Assembly (NCBI GenBank): GCA_000017645.1
Contig: CP000781.1
Location: 4,451,501-4,515,500, forward strand
Source of the DNA: Xanthobacter autotrophicus Py2
GTDB taxonomy: Bacteria > Pseudomonadota > Alphaproteobacteria > Rhizobiales > Xanthobacteraceae
Direction: 5' to 3'
DNA length: 64,000 nucleotides
The notes under the pieces are model-generated. The model did no database searches and had not been told where the DNA came from. It was given only the letters and a program-made list of their open reading frames with translations. Shown one piece after another: positions 25,514-34,400 of this stretch (position 1 is its first letter; each line of letters begins with the position of its first letter). Both the position numbers and the translations under genes were made by a program.

Positions 25514-26371
25514 TCACACCATCAGCTTGCGGGCCATGTCGGCGTTGGCGAGGGGGCGGCCCAGCGCTCGGGCGGCGTCGCAGGCGCGCTGCACCTGGGC
25601 GGCGTTGTTGGGCGCAACCGTGCCGTCAGGGGCAAACAGGTTGTTCTCGAAGCCCACCCGCACGTGGCCGCCGAGCCCCGCCGCCACCGTGGCGCAGGCG
25701 TTCTCCTTCGGCCCGAAGGCGCACATGGACCACAAGGGCGCCGTCTGCGCCCCCGCCGCGAGGAAAGGCAGGAGATCGCTGGGCTGGGAGACCTGTCCGG
25801 TAGTGTAGCGCCCCAGCACGAACAGAGGGAAATCCTGCCCCTCGCCCAGCACGCCGCGGGCCTTGAGGGCGCCATAGCGCACCACATCCTCGGCGCTGTA
25901 GAGGATGATCTGCGTGAAGATGCGCTCGCGCCGCACGAAGGCGAAGAAATCCGCCGCCGCCGTCTCGGCCGCCTCATCGGGAATGATCTCCCGGAGCGCC
26001 AGCGACACCGCCTCCGGCTTCACGTCGCGCACCACCGCCATCTGCTCCGGCGCCTTGTAGCGGCCCGCCGCCTCCGAGGTGATCTGGAGCACCAGACGAT
26101 CGCCCACCGCCGCGCGGATGGCAGCCGAGGCGTCGCGATAGGCGTCGGCATCCAGCAGGTGGCGGCCCTCGGCGTCACGCACATGGAAATGCAGCAGCGC
26201 CGCGCCGGCCTCCAGGCTCTCGGCGGCCGCACGGGCCAGCTCCGCCGTGGTCATGGGCAGGGCCGGGTGGTCCGCCTTGGTGCGGGTGGCGCCGTTGGGG
26301 GCGTTGGCGACGATGAGGGGCGGCCAGTCGAAGGCGGACACGGGCGCGGGATCGGCGGCGGTCTTGGTCAT
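25514..26371 (-). CDS. Beta-keto acid cleavage enzyme (BKACE, former DUF849)
   Basis: The 285-residue protein belongs to the 3-keto-5-aminohexanoate cleavage enzyme family, which condenses a beta-keto acid with acetyl-CoA to give acetoacetate and a new CoA ester. Family motifs are IVANAPNGATRTKADHPALPMTTAELARAA, LHFHVRDAEGRHLLDADAYRDA (metal-binding HxH region) and HVRVGFENNLF near the C-terminus. Substrate range in this family is broad and cannot be called here. It lies 147 bp downstream of dctD on the same strand and is convergent with acoR. A link to the ABC importer and two-component system upstream is plausible. Confidence 0.87.
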   Translation of the reverse strand: MTKTAADPAPVSAFDWPPLIVANAPNGATRTKADHPALPMTTAELARAAAESLEAGAALLHFHVRDAEGRHLLDADAYRDASAAIRAAVGDRLVLQITSEAAGRYKAPEQMAVVRDVKPEAVSLALREIIPDEAAETAAADFFAFVRRERIFTQIILYSAEDVVRYGALKARGVLGEGQDFPLFVLGRYTTGQVSQPSDLLPFLAAGAQTAPLWSMCAFGPKENACATVAAGLGGHVRVGFENNLFAPDGTVAPNNAAQVQRACDAARALGRPLANADMARKLMV

Positions 26372-26517
26372 GGGCGGCTTTCCAGGGCGTTTTCAGCGAC
26401 GGCGGATGTCCCTGCCCCCGCGAGGGCGGGAGGGGAGGGACGCTTGCGGCAGGAGTGGATACCGGGCCCGAAGGCACGGGAAAGCAGAGTCTCGAAACTG
26501 TCCGAGAACCGCGAGGG

Positions 26518-27897
26518 TCACTCCGCGGCGGTGAGGCCGAGCCGCTTCATGCGGTCGGAGAGGGTCTTGCGGGGGATGTTGAGGGCCTGCGCCGCCGCCG
26601 AGATGCGCTGGCCCGACGCTTTGAGCGCATCCTCGATCACGAGGCGCTCCACCCGGTCCAGCAACTCGTTGAGGCCGGGGGTCGCGGCCCCGCCGGCGGC
26701 GAAATCGGGGGCGAGGAAGCCCAGGATGTGGCGCTCGGCGGCGTTCTTCAGCTCGCGCACGTTGCCCGGCCAGTCGGCCAGCATGAGCGCACGGCGCAGG
26801 GATGGGGGAACTTCCGTCACCGGCCGCTGGTACTTCACCGCCGCCTGCACCACGAACAGCTCGAACAGCAGGGGAATGTCCTCCCGCCGCTCGCGCAGCG
26901 GCGGCAGCACCAGCTTCACCACGTCGAGGCGGAAGCACAAATCCTTGCGGAAGCGGCCGGCGTCGGCGAGGGCGGCAAGGTCCTCCTTGGTGGCGGCGAT
27001 CACGCGCAGGTCCACCGGCACGGCGGTGTTGGAGCCGAGCCGTTCGATCTTGCGGTCCTGCAGCACGCGCAACAGCTTCACCTGCATGGCGAGCGGCATG
27101 CTCTCCACCTCGTCGAGGAAGAGGGTGCCTCCGCTCGCGTGCTCGATCTTGCCGATGCGCTTCTTGCCGGCACCGGTGAAGGCGCCGGCCTCGTGGCGGA
27201 ACATCTCGCTCTCGAACATGCTTTCGGGGATGGCGCCGCAATTGACCGCCACGAACGGCTTGTCGCGCCGCGATCCGCCCTCGTGCAGGGCGCGGGCCAC
27301 CTGCTCCTTGCCGGCGCCGGTCTCGCCCAGCACCAGCACGTCGGCACTGGTGGAGGCGAGCTGCGCCACGTCGTCCCGCAGCCGGCGGATGGCGGGGGAC
27401 TGGCCGACGAGGCAGCGCTCGATGGCGTCGCCCGCCTCGCCCCGGTCCAGCGCCATACGCAGGCGGCGGTTTTCCATCACGAGGGCGCGCTTGTCGAGGG
27501 CGCGGCGCACCACCTCCACGAAGGCGTCGGAGACGAACGGCTTCTCGATGAAATCATAGGCGCCCTCGCGCATGGCGCTTACCGCCATGGCCACGTCCCC
27601 ATGCCCGGTGATGAGCACCACCGGCAATTCGGGATCGCGCCGGCGCACGTCCGCCAGCAGTTCCAGCCCGTCGCGCACCGGCATGCGCACGTCGCTCACC
27701 ACCACGCCGGGAAAGTCGCGGCCGATGGCGGGCAGGGCCGCATCCACGCTGTCGAAGGTCTCGACCGCGATGCCGGCCAGTTCCAGCGTCTGCTCGATGG
27801 TGATGCGGATCATCTCCTCGTCGTCCACCAGCACCACGCGGGGCCGGGCGGCCGGGTGCGGGGCGGGAGTGGACTTGAGGGCGCGCTCAGCACACAT
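26518..27897 (-). CDS. dctD: DctD-type sigma-54 response regulator
   Basis: The 459-residue regulator has a receiver domain (residues 19-135; VVLVDDEEMIR, phospho-acceptor Asp in VVSDVRMPVRDG), an AAA+ domain with GETGAGKEQ, GAFTGA and GGTLFLDEVESMP, and a C-terminal Fis-type helix-turn-helix (GQRISAAAQALNIPRKTLSDRMKRLGL). The order matches DctD, which activates C4-dicarboxylate transport genes at -24/-12 promoters. Its start overlaps the dctB stop by 11 nt, so the pair is translationally coupled. No dctA or dctPQM gene is near; the only transporter in this run is the ABC importer upstream, whose promoter carries a good -24/-12 match. Confidence 0.9.
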   Translation of the reverse strand: MCAERALKSTPAPHPAARPRVVLVDDEEMIRITIEQTLELAGIAVETFDSVDAALPAIGRDFPGVVVSDVRMPVRDGLELLADVRRRDPELPVVLITGHGDVAMAVSAMREGAYDFIEKPFVSDAFVEVVRRALDKRALVMENRRLRMALDRGEAGDAIERCLVGQSPAIRRLRDDVAQLASTSADVLVLGETGAGKEQVARALHEGGSRRDKPFVAVNCGAIPESMFESEMFRHEAGAFTGAGKKRIGKIEHASGGTLFLDEVESMPLAMQVKLLRVLQDRKIERLGSNTAVPVDLRVIAATKEDLAALADAGRFRKDLCFRLDVVKLVLPPLRERREDIPLLFELFVVQAAVKYQRPVTEVPPSLRRALMLADWPGNVRELKNAAERHILGFLAPDFAAGGAATPGLNELLDRVERLVIEDALKASGQRISAAAQALNIPRKTLSDRMKRLGLTAAE

Positions 27898-29779
27898 GGT
27901 GCGTCCTTTCGTGGCGCAATCTTTCCGGCTGGGGCGGGGCGGCGTCCGCGCTCTCCGCAGCCTCCATGACGAGATCGAAGGCGAGGCCGCCGCCTGTTCG
28001 CGCGCGGGCGGTGAGGGTGGCGCCGAATTCGCGGGCGATGGCGAGCGAGATGGGCAGGCCCAGCCCCAGCCCCTCGCCCGCCGGCTTGGTGGTGAAGAAG
28101 GGATCGAAGATGCGCGCGAGGGTGGCCTCCGGCAGGCCGGGGCCGTTGTCCTCCACGCTGAGGACGATGCGGGAGCCCTCGCGCCGGGTGGAAAGGCCGA
28201 CCCAGGCGCTAGGCCGACCCTTCACCGCGTCCAGCGCGTTGCCCACGAGGTTCACCAGAACCTGGCTGAGGCGGATGGGTTCGAACCGCACGGTGGCAGC
28301 GGCCGCGTCGAGGTCGGTCTGGACGCCGATGCCGGCGACGCGGATGCGCGGGGCGAGGATGGCGAGGCTCTCGGCCACCGCCGCCGCCACGTCCACCGGC
28401 AGCGTCTCGCTGCTGCTCTTGCGGGCGAAGGCGCGCAACTGCCCGGTGATCTTGCCGAGCCGGTCCACCATGGCGGTGATGCGGCCGAGATTGGCCTGCG
28501 CCTCCTCCTCGCGCCCCTGCTCCAAAAGCTTGCCGGCATTGTCGGCGAGGCCGCGCAAGGCGGTGAGGGGCTGGTTCAGCTCATGGGTGATGCCGGCCGC
28601 CATCTGGCCGAGGGTCGCCATCTTGGCGGCCTGCACCAGCTCGTCCTGCGCGGCGCGCAGCTCCGCCTCGGCGCGGCGGCGTTCCTCGATCTCGCCCGCG
28701 AGCTGGCCGTTGGCGGCGGTGAGGTCGGCGGTGCGGGCTTCCACCTTGGCTTCCAGCTCGCGCTGCGCCGCCTCCAGTGCCGCGCGGGCGGCGAGGCTCT
28801 CGCGGGCGCGCTTGAGGTGCTGCCACCAATAGAGGCCGATGAGGCCGAGCACGCCGAAGCCCAGCGTCATGCCCACGCGGGCGGTGCGCCCGGCCAGCTC
28901 CAGCGCGGCGGCGTCTGCAAACAGCAGCAGGTGCCAGTCATAGGGGACAAGGGGCTTGTCGTCGGCGATGACACGGCCGTGAGGGGCCACGTCCGAGGCC
29001 GCGATCAGAGGCACGCCGCCCACCGTCTCCACCGTGCCGAGATTGAGCAGCGGATAGGTCTTGCGCCCGTATTGGCGAGTCTTTTTCAATTCCTGCGCGG
29101 TGGCGGCATCGATGGGGCGGGTAGCGTGGAACTTGAAGCGCGTATCGGAGGCGAGGAAGACGATGCCATTCGGGTCGGTCACCAGCACCCGGTCGGCGGC
29201 CTCCTGCCACACCGCCTCCAAGGGGTCGAGATTGACCTTGGTGACCACCACGCCCCGGATCCTGCCGTCGATCGCCACCGGGGCGCTGATGAAATAGCCG
29301 GGCACGCCGGTCAGCGTGCCGATGGCGTAGAACCGGCCGGCCTGGCCCGCCATGGCCTCGGTGAAATAGGGGCGATAGCTGAAGTCCACGCCCACATAGG
29401 TCTCCCGCGTGTCCCAGTTGGACGCGGCGATGGTCATGCCCGAGGGGTCGATGAGATAGAGCACGCTGGCCCCGGCAGCGCGGTTGAGGGTTTCCAGATA
29501 GGTGTTGACGGTGGCGATCAGCCTCGGGTCGTCGGGCTGGACGAGGGCGCTGCGCACATTGAGGTCGAGGGCGGCGGCGGCGGGCAGATAGCCGAACCGC
29601 TCGATGGCGCCCTCCAGGCTCTGGGCATAGATCTCGCTGCGGTGGCGGGCCTCGCTGGCGAGGCGCTCGCCGACGCGGGCCTCCGCCATCTCCCCCGCCT
29701 TCACCACGGCGAACAGTGCTGCCGCGCCGAGAACGGCGAGGAGCATGGCGCGCGCTGCGGTGGCGAGATCGGGGCGCAT
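27887..29779 (-). CDS. dctB: DctB-type membrane sensor histidine kinase
   Basis: The 630-residue kinase has an N-terminal membrane segment (about residues 9-26), a periplasmic double-Cache-like sensor of about 250 residues (ASVLYLIDPSGMTIAASNWD; YRPYFTEAMAGQAGRFYAIGTLTGVPGYFISAPV), a second membrane segment (VGMTLGFGVLGLIGLYWWQ, about 290-310), a coiled-coil linker rich in Ala, Glu and Arg, the phospho-acceptor box GITHELNQPLTALRG, and ATP-binding boxes VLVNLVGNALDA, DNGPGLPE and GLGLGLPIS. This is the DctB layout; the natural ligand may be another carboxylate. It is followed directly by dctD. Confidence 0.9.
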   Translation of the reverse strand: MRPDLATAARAMLLAVLGAAALFAVVKAGEMAEARVGERLASEARHRSEIYAQSLEGAIERFGYLPAAAALDLNVRSALVQPDDPRLIATVNTYLETLNRAAGASVLYLIDPSGMTIAASNWDTRETYVGVDFSYRPYFTEAMAGQAGRFYAIGTLTGVPGYFISAPVAIDGRIRGVVVTKVNLDPLEAVWQEAADRVLVTDPNGIVFLASDTRFKFHATRPIDAATAQELKKTRQYGRKTYPLLNLGTVETVGGVPLIAASDVAPHGRVIADDKPLVPYDWHLLLFADAAALELAGRTARVGMTLGFGVLGLIGLYWWQHLKRARESLAARAALEAAQRELEAKVEARTADLTAANGQLAGEIEERRRAEAELRAAQDELVQAAKMATLGQMAAGITHELNQPLTALRGLADNAGKLLEQGREEEAQANLGRITAMVDRLGKITGQLRAFARKSSSETLPVDVAAAVAESLAILAPRIRVAGIGVQTDLDAAAATVRFEPIRLSQVLVNLVGNALDAVKGRPSAWVGLSTRREGSRIVLSVEDNGPGLPEATLARIFDPFFTTKPAGEGLGLGLPISLAIAREFGATLTARARTGGGLAFDLVMEAAESADAAPPQPERLRHERTHHVC

Positions 29780-29837
29780 GGTCCTGGTCCGTCGGCTCCC
29801 TGGCCGCTTGGCCGCCGTGGCGCGGTCCTTGTCTTTA

Positions 29838-29863
29838 GCCGGCGCCCGAGGGTGGGCGCCGGC
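29838..29863 (-). terminator. Hairpin between the ABC importer and dctB
   Basis: A perfect 10-bp stem (GCCGGCGCCC at 29838-29847 with its complement at 29854-29863) with a 6-nt loop follows the ATPase stop codon at 29880. No T-tract follows on the minus strand, so partial termination or mRNA processing is more likely than full termination. Confidence 0.4.
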
Positions 29864-29879
29864 GGATGCTCATCCCGGC

Positions 29880-30749
29880 TCAGTCGGTGGTCAAGCCTTT
29901 GAGTTCCACCTCCTCGAAGCGGTGCTGCTCGGCGGTGACGAGGGCGCCCAGTTCGCGCTTCAGCTCGTTGAAGGCGGGCGAGGCGCTGTCGCGCGGGCGC
30001 GGCAGCTCCACCTTGATGTCCCGCTTGATGGTGCCCGGCCGGTAGGTGAGCACGACGATGCGGTCCGCGAGGTAGATGGATTCCTCGATGGAATGGGTGA
30101 CGAACACGATGGTCTTGCCGGTGGCCGACCAGATCCGGATCAACTCGTCCTGAAGCGAGCGGCGGGTGAGGGCGTCGAGCGCGCCGAACGGCTCGTCCAT
30201 CAGCATCACCGGGCTGTCCAGCGCCAGCACGCGGGCGATGGCCACGCGCTGGCGCATGCCGCCGGACAGGTCCTTCGGGAAGCGGTCGCGGAACTCGGTG
30301 AGCTTCAGCATGGCGAGCAGCTCGGCCACGCGGGCGTCGATGTCGGCGCGCTTCATGCCCTTGATTTCGAGGCCGAAGCCGATGTTCGCGGCCACGCTCA
30401 TCCACGGAAACAGCGCGTATTCCTGGAACACCATGCCCCGGTCGGGGCCGGGGGCGGTCACCTTGAGCTTATCCACCTCGATGGTGCCCCTGGTGGGGGC
30501 GGAGAAGCCGGCGATGGCGTTGAGCAGGGTGGACTTGCCGCAACCCGACGGGCCGAGCAGGCACACGAACTCGCCGCGGTTGATGGTGAGGTCGATGTCT
30601 TTCAGGGCAACGATCTCGCCGCCGGGGACGACGAAGCGCTTGTCCACGCCTTCGACGACGATGTGGGGCGAAGCAGGCGCGAGGATGGGCTCGATGACTG
30701 GCATGGCGCGCTCGGTGAGGGCTTCGACGGAGGCAGGCTGCAGGGACAT
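29880..30749 (-). CDS. ABC transporter ATP-binding protein (SsuB/TauB-like)
   Basis: The 289-residue ATPase has Walker A GPSGCGKST, Q-loop FQEYALFPW, signature LSGGMRQRVAIARV, Walker B VMLMDEPFGALD and H-loop VTHSIEES. The start at 30749 gives a protein with a 30-residue leader before the ABC domain; upstream extensions run into the permease gene in a different frame. Only 8 bp separate it from the permease stop. It is the energising subunit of the importer encoded from 32600 down. Confidence 0.92.
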   Translation of the reverse strand: MSLQPASVEALTERAMPVIEPILAPASPHIVVEGVDKRFVVPGGEIVALKDIDLTINRGEFVCLLGPSGCGKSTLLNAIAGFSAPTRGTIEVDKLKVTAPGPDRGMVFQEYALFPWMSVAANIGFGLEIKGMKRADIDARVAELLAMLKLTEFRDRFPKDLSGGMRQRVAIARVLALDSPVMLMDEPFGALDALTRRSLQDELIRIWSATGKTIVFVTHSIEESIYLADRIVVLTYRPGTIKRDIKVELPRPRDSASPAFNELKRELGALVTAEQHRFEEVELKGLTTD

Positions 30750-30757
30750 GGCGTTCC

Positions 30758-31579
30758 TCACGATTCCAGACCGCGATGCCAGCGGAGCAGATGGTTGTTG
30801 AGGCGGCTCACCGCCATGTCGATGGCAAGGCCGAGGAGGCCGATGGTGAACATTCCGGCGATGATCTTGTCGGACCAGAAGTATTCGCGCGCCTCCAGGA
30901 TGCGGAAGCCGAGGCCGTTGTTGACCGCGATCATCTCGGCCACGATCACCACGATGAAGGCGGTGCCGATGCCGATGCGCGCCCCCGACAAGATGTAGGG
31001 CGTTGCCGCCGGCAGGATCACCCGCCGGAAGATGGTGAGGCGGCTCGCCCCCAGGCTCCGGGCGGCGCGGATATAGATGCCGTCCACGTGCCGCACGCCG
31101 GCGATGGTGTTCATCAGCACCGGGAAGAAGGCGCCGATGGCGATGAGGAACACCGCCGGCGCATTGCCGAGGCCGAACCACAGGATGGAGAGCGGGATGT
31201 AGGCGATGGGCGGGATGGGCCGCAGCACCTGCATCAGGGGGTTGATGTGGCGGTAGATGGTGTCGCTCGATCCCATGAACAGGCCGAGCGGCAGGGCGAG
31301 GCCCGCCCCCACGAAGAAGCCGAGGGCGACGCGGGTGAGGGAGCCGATGGCATCATGGATCATCTCGCCGGAGAACAGCCAGGCGAGATAGGAGCCGGCG
31401 GCCGGGTCATAGGCTTCCATGGGGGCGAGATAGGCCCACCAGCGCACGGCCACCGCGGCCGGGGAGGGCAGGACCATGGGGTTCACCAGCCCCAGCGAGC
31501 AGGCAAGCTGCCACAGGACGAGGGCGGCGACGGGCACAGCAAGGCCCTCCGCCACGGATTTCAGGCGGGACGTGTGCAT
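30758..31579 (-). CDS. ABC transporter permease (SsuC/TauC-like)
   Basis: The 273-residue inner-membrane protein has six hydrophobic spans and the ATPase-contact loop ARSLGASRLTIFRRVILPAATPYILSGARIGIGTAFIVVIVAEM, characteristic of taurine, sulfonate and nitrate importers. It follows the binding-protein gene by 10 bp and precedes the ATPase by 8 bp, forming one operon. Confidence 0.92.
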   Translation of the reverse strand: MHTSRLKSVAEGLAVPVAALVLWQLACSLGLVNPMVLPSPAAVAVRWWAYLAPMEAYDPAAGSYLAWLFSGEMIHDAIGSLTRVALGFFVGAGLALPLGLFMGSSDTIYRHINPLMQVLRPIPPIAYIPLSILWFGLGNAPAVFLIAIGAFFPVLMNTIAGVRHVDGIYIRAARSLGASRLTIFRRVILPAATPYILSGARIGIGTAFIVVIVAEMIAVNNGLGFRILEAREYFWSDKIIAGMFTIGLLGLAIDMAVSRLNNHLLRWHRGLES

Positions 31580-31589
31580 GGCGATGCCC

Positions 31590-32600
31590 TCAGTTGATGC
31601 CGGCGGAGGCCTTGGCGGCGTCGAGCAGGTCGAGCTTCACCCAGTCCGCGGCCTTGGCGGGGGTCGACATCTTGCCGATGCCGTACTTGGCCATCACGTC
31701 CGTGGTCTTCTGGATGTGGTCGGCGGTGATCGACAGGGTGTAGGGCGAATTGGCGAGGGCTTCCTGGAATTCCTCCGCCGTGAGCTGGCCCTTGAACACG
31801 TCCTGGGTCACAAACTTCTCGGCCGCCTTGGGATCGTCCATGAAGGTCTTCTGCGCCTTCACGAAGCAGGCCATGAACTTCTTCGCGGCTTCCGGGCTGC
31901 CGTTGTAGAACTTCTCGCTCATCACCAGGGTGCGCACCGGCGCGCCGATGGGGGTGTCGTAGGGCTTCAGCATCTCGGTGCCGAAGCCGCGGGCGATGGC
32001 CTGGGCCGATTGCGGCTCGGTCTGCATGATGGCGTCCACCTGCTTCTGCAGCAGCGCCTGGTTGAGGTCCGGATAGCCCAGATAGATGATGGTCAGGTCC
32101 TTGGGCGTGAGGCCGACCTTGCCCATCTCGGCGGCCAGCAGCACTTCCTGGATGGAGCCGCGGGTGACGCCCACCTTCTTGCCCTTCAGGTCCGCCACCG
32201 TCTTGATGCCGCTGTCGGGCACCGCCAGCAGGCGCGCGCCGCCGCTGGCGAAGCCGCCGACGATGTAGATGGGTGCGCCATTGCCGCGGCCGGAAATGGC
32301 GGCCTCGGAGGCGGTGGCGCCCACGTCCAGCTCGCCGGCGAGGATGGCCTGCATCACGTCCGGGCCCTTGGCGAAGATCTTCAGGTCGACCGTGATGCCG
32401 CAGCTGGAGGCGATCTCCTTGATGTAGGAGACGCCGGCGAAATGGGCGAGCTTGAGGTTGCCGACGCGGATCACCTCCTGCGCCGAGGCGGGCAGGGCGC
32501 CGAACGCCAGCACCGCCGAGGCGGCGAGGAGGGTCGCAAGGCGGACGCCACGGCGGGCGACACGGCGCGAGGGTGCGGAGGTGCGAAGAGATGTGTGCAA
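31590..32600 (-). CDS. ABC transporter substrate-binding protein (SsuA/TauA/NMT1-like)
   Basis: The exported binding protein has a signal peptide (RLATLLAASAVLAFGALPASA followed by QEVIRVG) and the family fold: AHFAGVSYIKEIASSCGITVDL, ILAGELDVGATASEAAISG, LKGKKVGVTRGSIQEVLLAAE and YPDLNQALLQKQVDAIMQTEP. I chose a TTG start at 32600 because GGGAGA lies seven bases upstream and the promoter's predicted start site is near 32649. In-frame ATGs at 32627 and 32651 are alternatives, the latter at or before the predicted start site. The substrate is unknown; linkage to DctBD and a BKACE suggests a carboxylate. Confidence 0.87.
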   Translation of the reverse strand: MHTSLRTSAPSRRVARRGVRLATLLAASAVLAFGALPASAQEVIRVGNLKLAHFAGVSYIKEIASSCGITVDLKIFAKGPDVMQAILAGELDVGATASEAAISGRGNGAPIYIVGGFASGGARLLAVPDSGIKTVADLKGKKVGVTRGSIQEVLLAAEMGKVGLTPKDLTIIYLGYPDLNQALLQKQVDAIMQTEPQSAQAIARGFGTEMLKPYDTPIGAPVRTLVMSEKFYNGSPEAAKKFMACFVKAQKTFMDDPKAAEKFVTQDVFKGQLTAEEFQEALANSPYTLSITADHIQKTTDVMAKYGIGKMSTPAKAADWVKLDLLDAAKASAGIN

Positions 32601-32659
32601 GGCGCTTCTCCCGGGAGGGCCGGCTCTCATGGCCGGTTGGATGAGTGATCCCATCCCAT

Positions 32660-32675
32660 TGCACCACGCATGCCA
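32660..32675 (-). promoter_or_regulatory. Candidate sigma-54 promoter of the ABC importer
   Basis: The minus strand reads TGGCATGCGTGGTGCA, which fits TGGCACG-N4-TTGCA with two mismatches and exact GG/GC spacing. It is placed to transcribe the binding protein, permease and ATPase, and possibly dctB-dctD. The nearby DctD homologue is the obvious activator. Confidence 0.65.
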
Positions 32676-32760
32676 GCCATGCGCAAGGCGCGCCTCTTTG
32701 TATAAATCATTGGAAATAATTATATTTTTTGAAGACAGTGGGTCGTGCCGCCGGGCCAGT

Positions 32761-32778
32761 GCGGCGGATTTCCGCCGC
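32761..32778. promoter_or_regulatory. Dyad upstream of the ABC importer promoter (activator site candidate)
   Basis: A perfect inverted repeat, GCGGCGGA-TT-TCCGCCGC, lies about 90-100 bp upstream of the -24 element. A second, weaker dyad CCGGCG-N6-CGCCGG follows at 32792-32809. Position and symmetry suit a DctD-type enhancer site; binding is inferred. Confidence 0.5.
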
Positions 32779-33030
32779 TTGCCGGGGTGGGCCGGCGGTT
32801 TCTCGCCGGGGCGAGGAGCGCATCGGGGCGGCCGGGCAGGGGGCGTGTGGGAGCCCGCCATCTTCCCTTGCGGACATCCCGCACTGCGATACCAGTCGCA
32901 CTGCTACGTGAAGAGACGGATGTTGCACTGGTCTATCGTCGCCAATTGGCTTAAACGATTCAGGCCTAACCGGCGAAGAAGCCGGATCGAACCAATAAAG
33001 CCTCAGAATCGGGCAACCAGGGAGTGAATC

Positions 33031-34251
33031 ATGCGAGTGAGCGGAATGATTGCGGCTGTCGCCGCAAGCATCGCTATGGCTGGCGTCTCCATCGCAGGCG
33101 TCGCCGTGGCCGCGGAACCCATCAAGATTGGCCTCAGCGGCCCCTTCACCGGCGGTTCGTCCTCCATGGGCGTGAGCATGCGCGACGGCGTGAAGCTCGC
33201 GGTGACGGAAATCAACAAGAACGGCGGCGTGCTCGGCCGCCAGCTGGTGCTGGTCGAGCGTGACGACGAGGCCAAGAACGAGGTGGGCGTGCAGATCGCC
33301 CAGGAGCTCATCAACAAGGAAGGGGTGGTCGCCACCCTCGGCTATATCAATACCGGCGTGGCCCTCGCCTCGCAGCGCTTCTACCAGGAAGCGGAAATCC
33401 CGGTGATCAACAACGTGGCCACCGGCACGCTGATTTCCAAGCAGTTCCTGCCGCCGGACAACAAGTCCAACTACATCTTCCGCACCTCCGCCAACGACGC
33501 GATCCAGAGCGTCATGATCGCGGATGAGGCGGTGAAGCGGCAGGGCTTCAAGAAGCCGGCCATCCTCGCCGACTCGACCAATTACGGCCAGCTCGGCCGC
33601 GCCGACCTCGAGAAGGCGCTGGCGGTCCTGAACGTGAAGCCGGTGGTGACCGAGAAGTTCAACATCGGCGACACCGACATGACCGCGCAGCTGCTGCGCG
33701 CCAAGGAAGCCGGCGCCGATGTGATCCTCACCTACGCCATCGGCCCCGAGCTGGCGCAGATCGCCAACGGCATGGCCAAGCTGGGCTGGAAGGTGCCCAT
33801 GATCGGCTCCTGGACCCTGTCCATGGCCAGCTTCATCGACACCGCCGGCCCCAACGGCGATGGCGCGCTGATGCCCCAGACCTTCATCCAGCTGCCCGAT
33901 ACCCCCAAGCGCAAGGCCTTCATCGAGGCCTATCAGGCGGCCTACAAGATCGACCGCATGCCGTCCCCGGTGTCGGCCGCCCAGGGCTATGACTCGGTGT
34001 TCCTGCTCGCCGCAGCCATCACCCAGGCCGGCTCCACCGACGGCCGCAAGATCCGCGAAGCGCTGGAAAACCTGAACACCAAGGTGGAAGGCGTGGTCAC
34101 CGTCTACGACCGCCCCTTCAGCGCCACTGACCATGAGGCCATCACCGGCAACATCCCGGTGTTCGGCCTGGTGAAGGGCGGCCGCGTGGTCGCCGCCCAT
34201 CCCGAGGACATCGCCGGCGACAAGGCGGTCCGGGTGAAGCCCAAGAACTGA
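33031..34251 (+). CDS. livK: Branched-chain amino acid-type ABC substrate-binding protein (LivK family), system 1
   Basis: The 406-residue protein has a signal peptide (VSIAGVAVAAEP, cleavage near residue 28) and a type I periplasmic-binding fold: IKIGLSGPFTGGSSSMGVSMRDGVKLAVTEINKNGGVLGRQLVLVERDDEAKNEVG. GGGAGTG precedes the ATG. It is the first gene of a four-gene importer ending at 38028. Ligands of this family range from amino acids to amides and aromatic acids, so the true substrate is open. Confidence 0.92.
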   Translation: MRVSGMIAAVAASIAMAGVSIAGVAVAAEPIKIGLSGPFTGGSSSMGVSMRDGVKLAVTEINKNGGVLGRQLVLVERDDEAKNEVGVQIAQELINKEGVVATLGYINTGVALASQRFYQEAEIPVINNVATGTLISKQFLPPDNKSNYIFRTSANDAIQSVMIADEAVKRQGFKKPAILADSTNYGQLGRADLEKALAVLNVKPVVTEKFNIGDTDMTAQLLRAKEAGADVILTYAIGPELAQIANGMAKLGWKVPMIGSWTLSMASFIDTAGPNGDGALMPQTFIQLPDTPKRKAFIEAYQAAYKIDRMPSPVSAAQGYDSVFLLAAAITQAGSTDGRKIREALENLNTKVEGVVTVYDRPFSATDHEAITGNIPVFGLVKGGRVVAAHPEDIAGDKAVRVKPKN

Positions 34252-34273
34252 GCGCGATCGGTCGCAACTGATC

Positions 34274-34296
34274 GGCCGGCAGCCTTTTCGCCGGCC
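34274..34296 (+). terminator. Hairpin after livK of system 1
   Basis: A perfect 7-bp stem GGCCGGC / GCCGGCC with a 9-nt loop follows the livK stop by 22 bp. No U-run follows, so it is likely a processing or stabilising hairpin that lets the binding protein be made in excess of the membrane subunits. Confidence 0.4.
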
Positions 34297-34400
34297 GGCG
34301 ACGAGAAGCCCGCCCGGTGGGCTTGCGCGTGCCGGGTGGCGGCCTTTCCCGCGCGGGACGCGGGGCTTGCGGTCGGGGATTTGCGCTTCGGAGACCCTTG

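Noticed and set aside
23447..27559. Very long plus-strand open frame (about 1370 codons) through acoR, the BKACE gene and dctD
   Set aside because: It is a GC-rich shadow frame. Translation gives Arg/Pro/Ala/Gly-rich text with no domains, while well-conserved genes occupy the same DNA in other frames.
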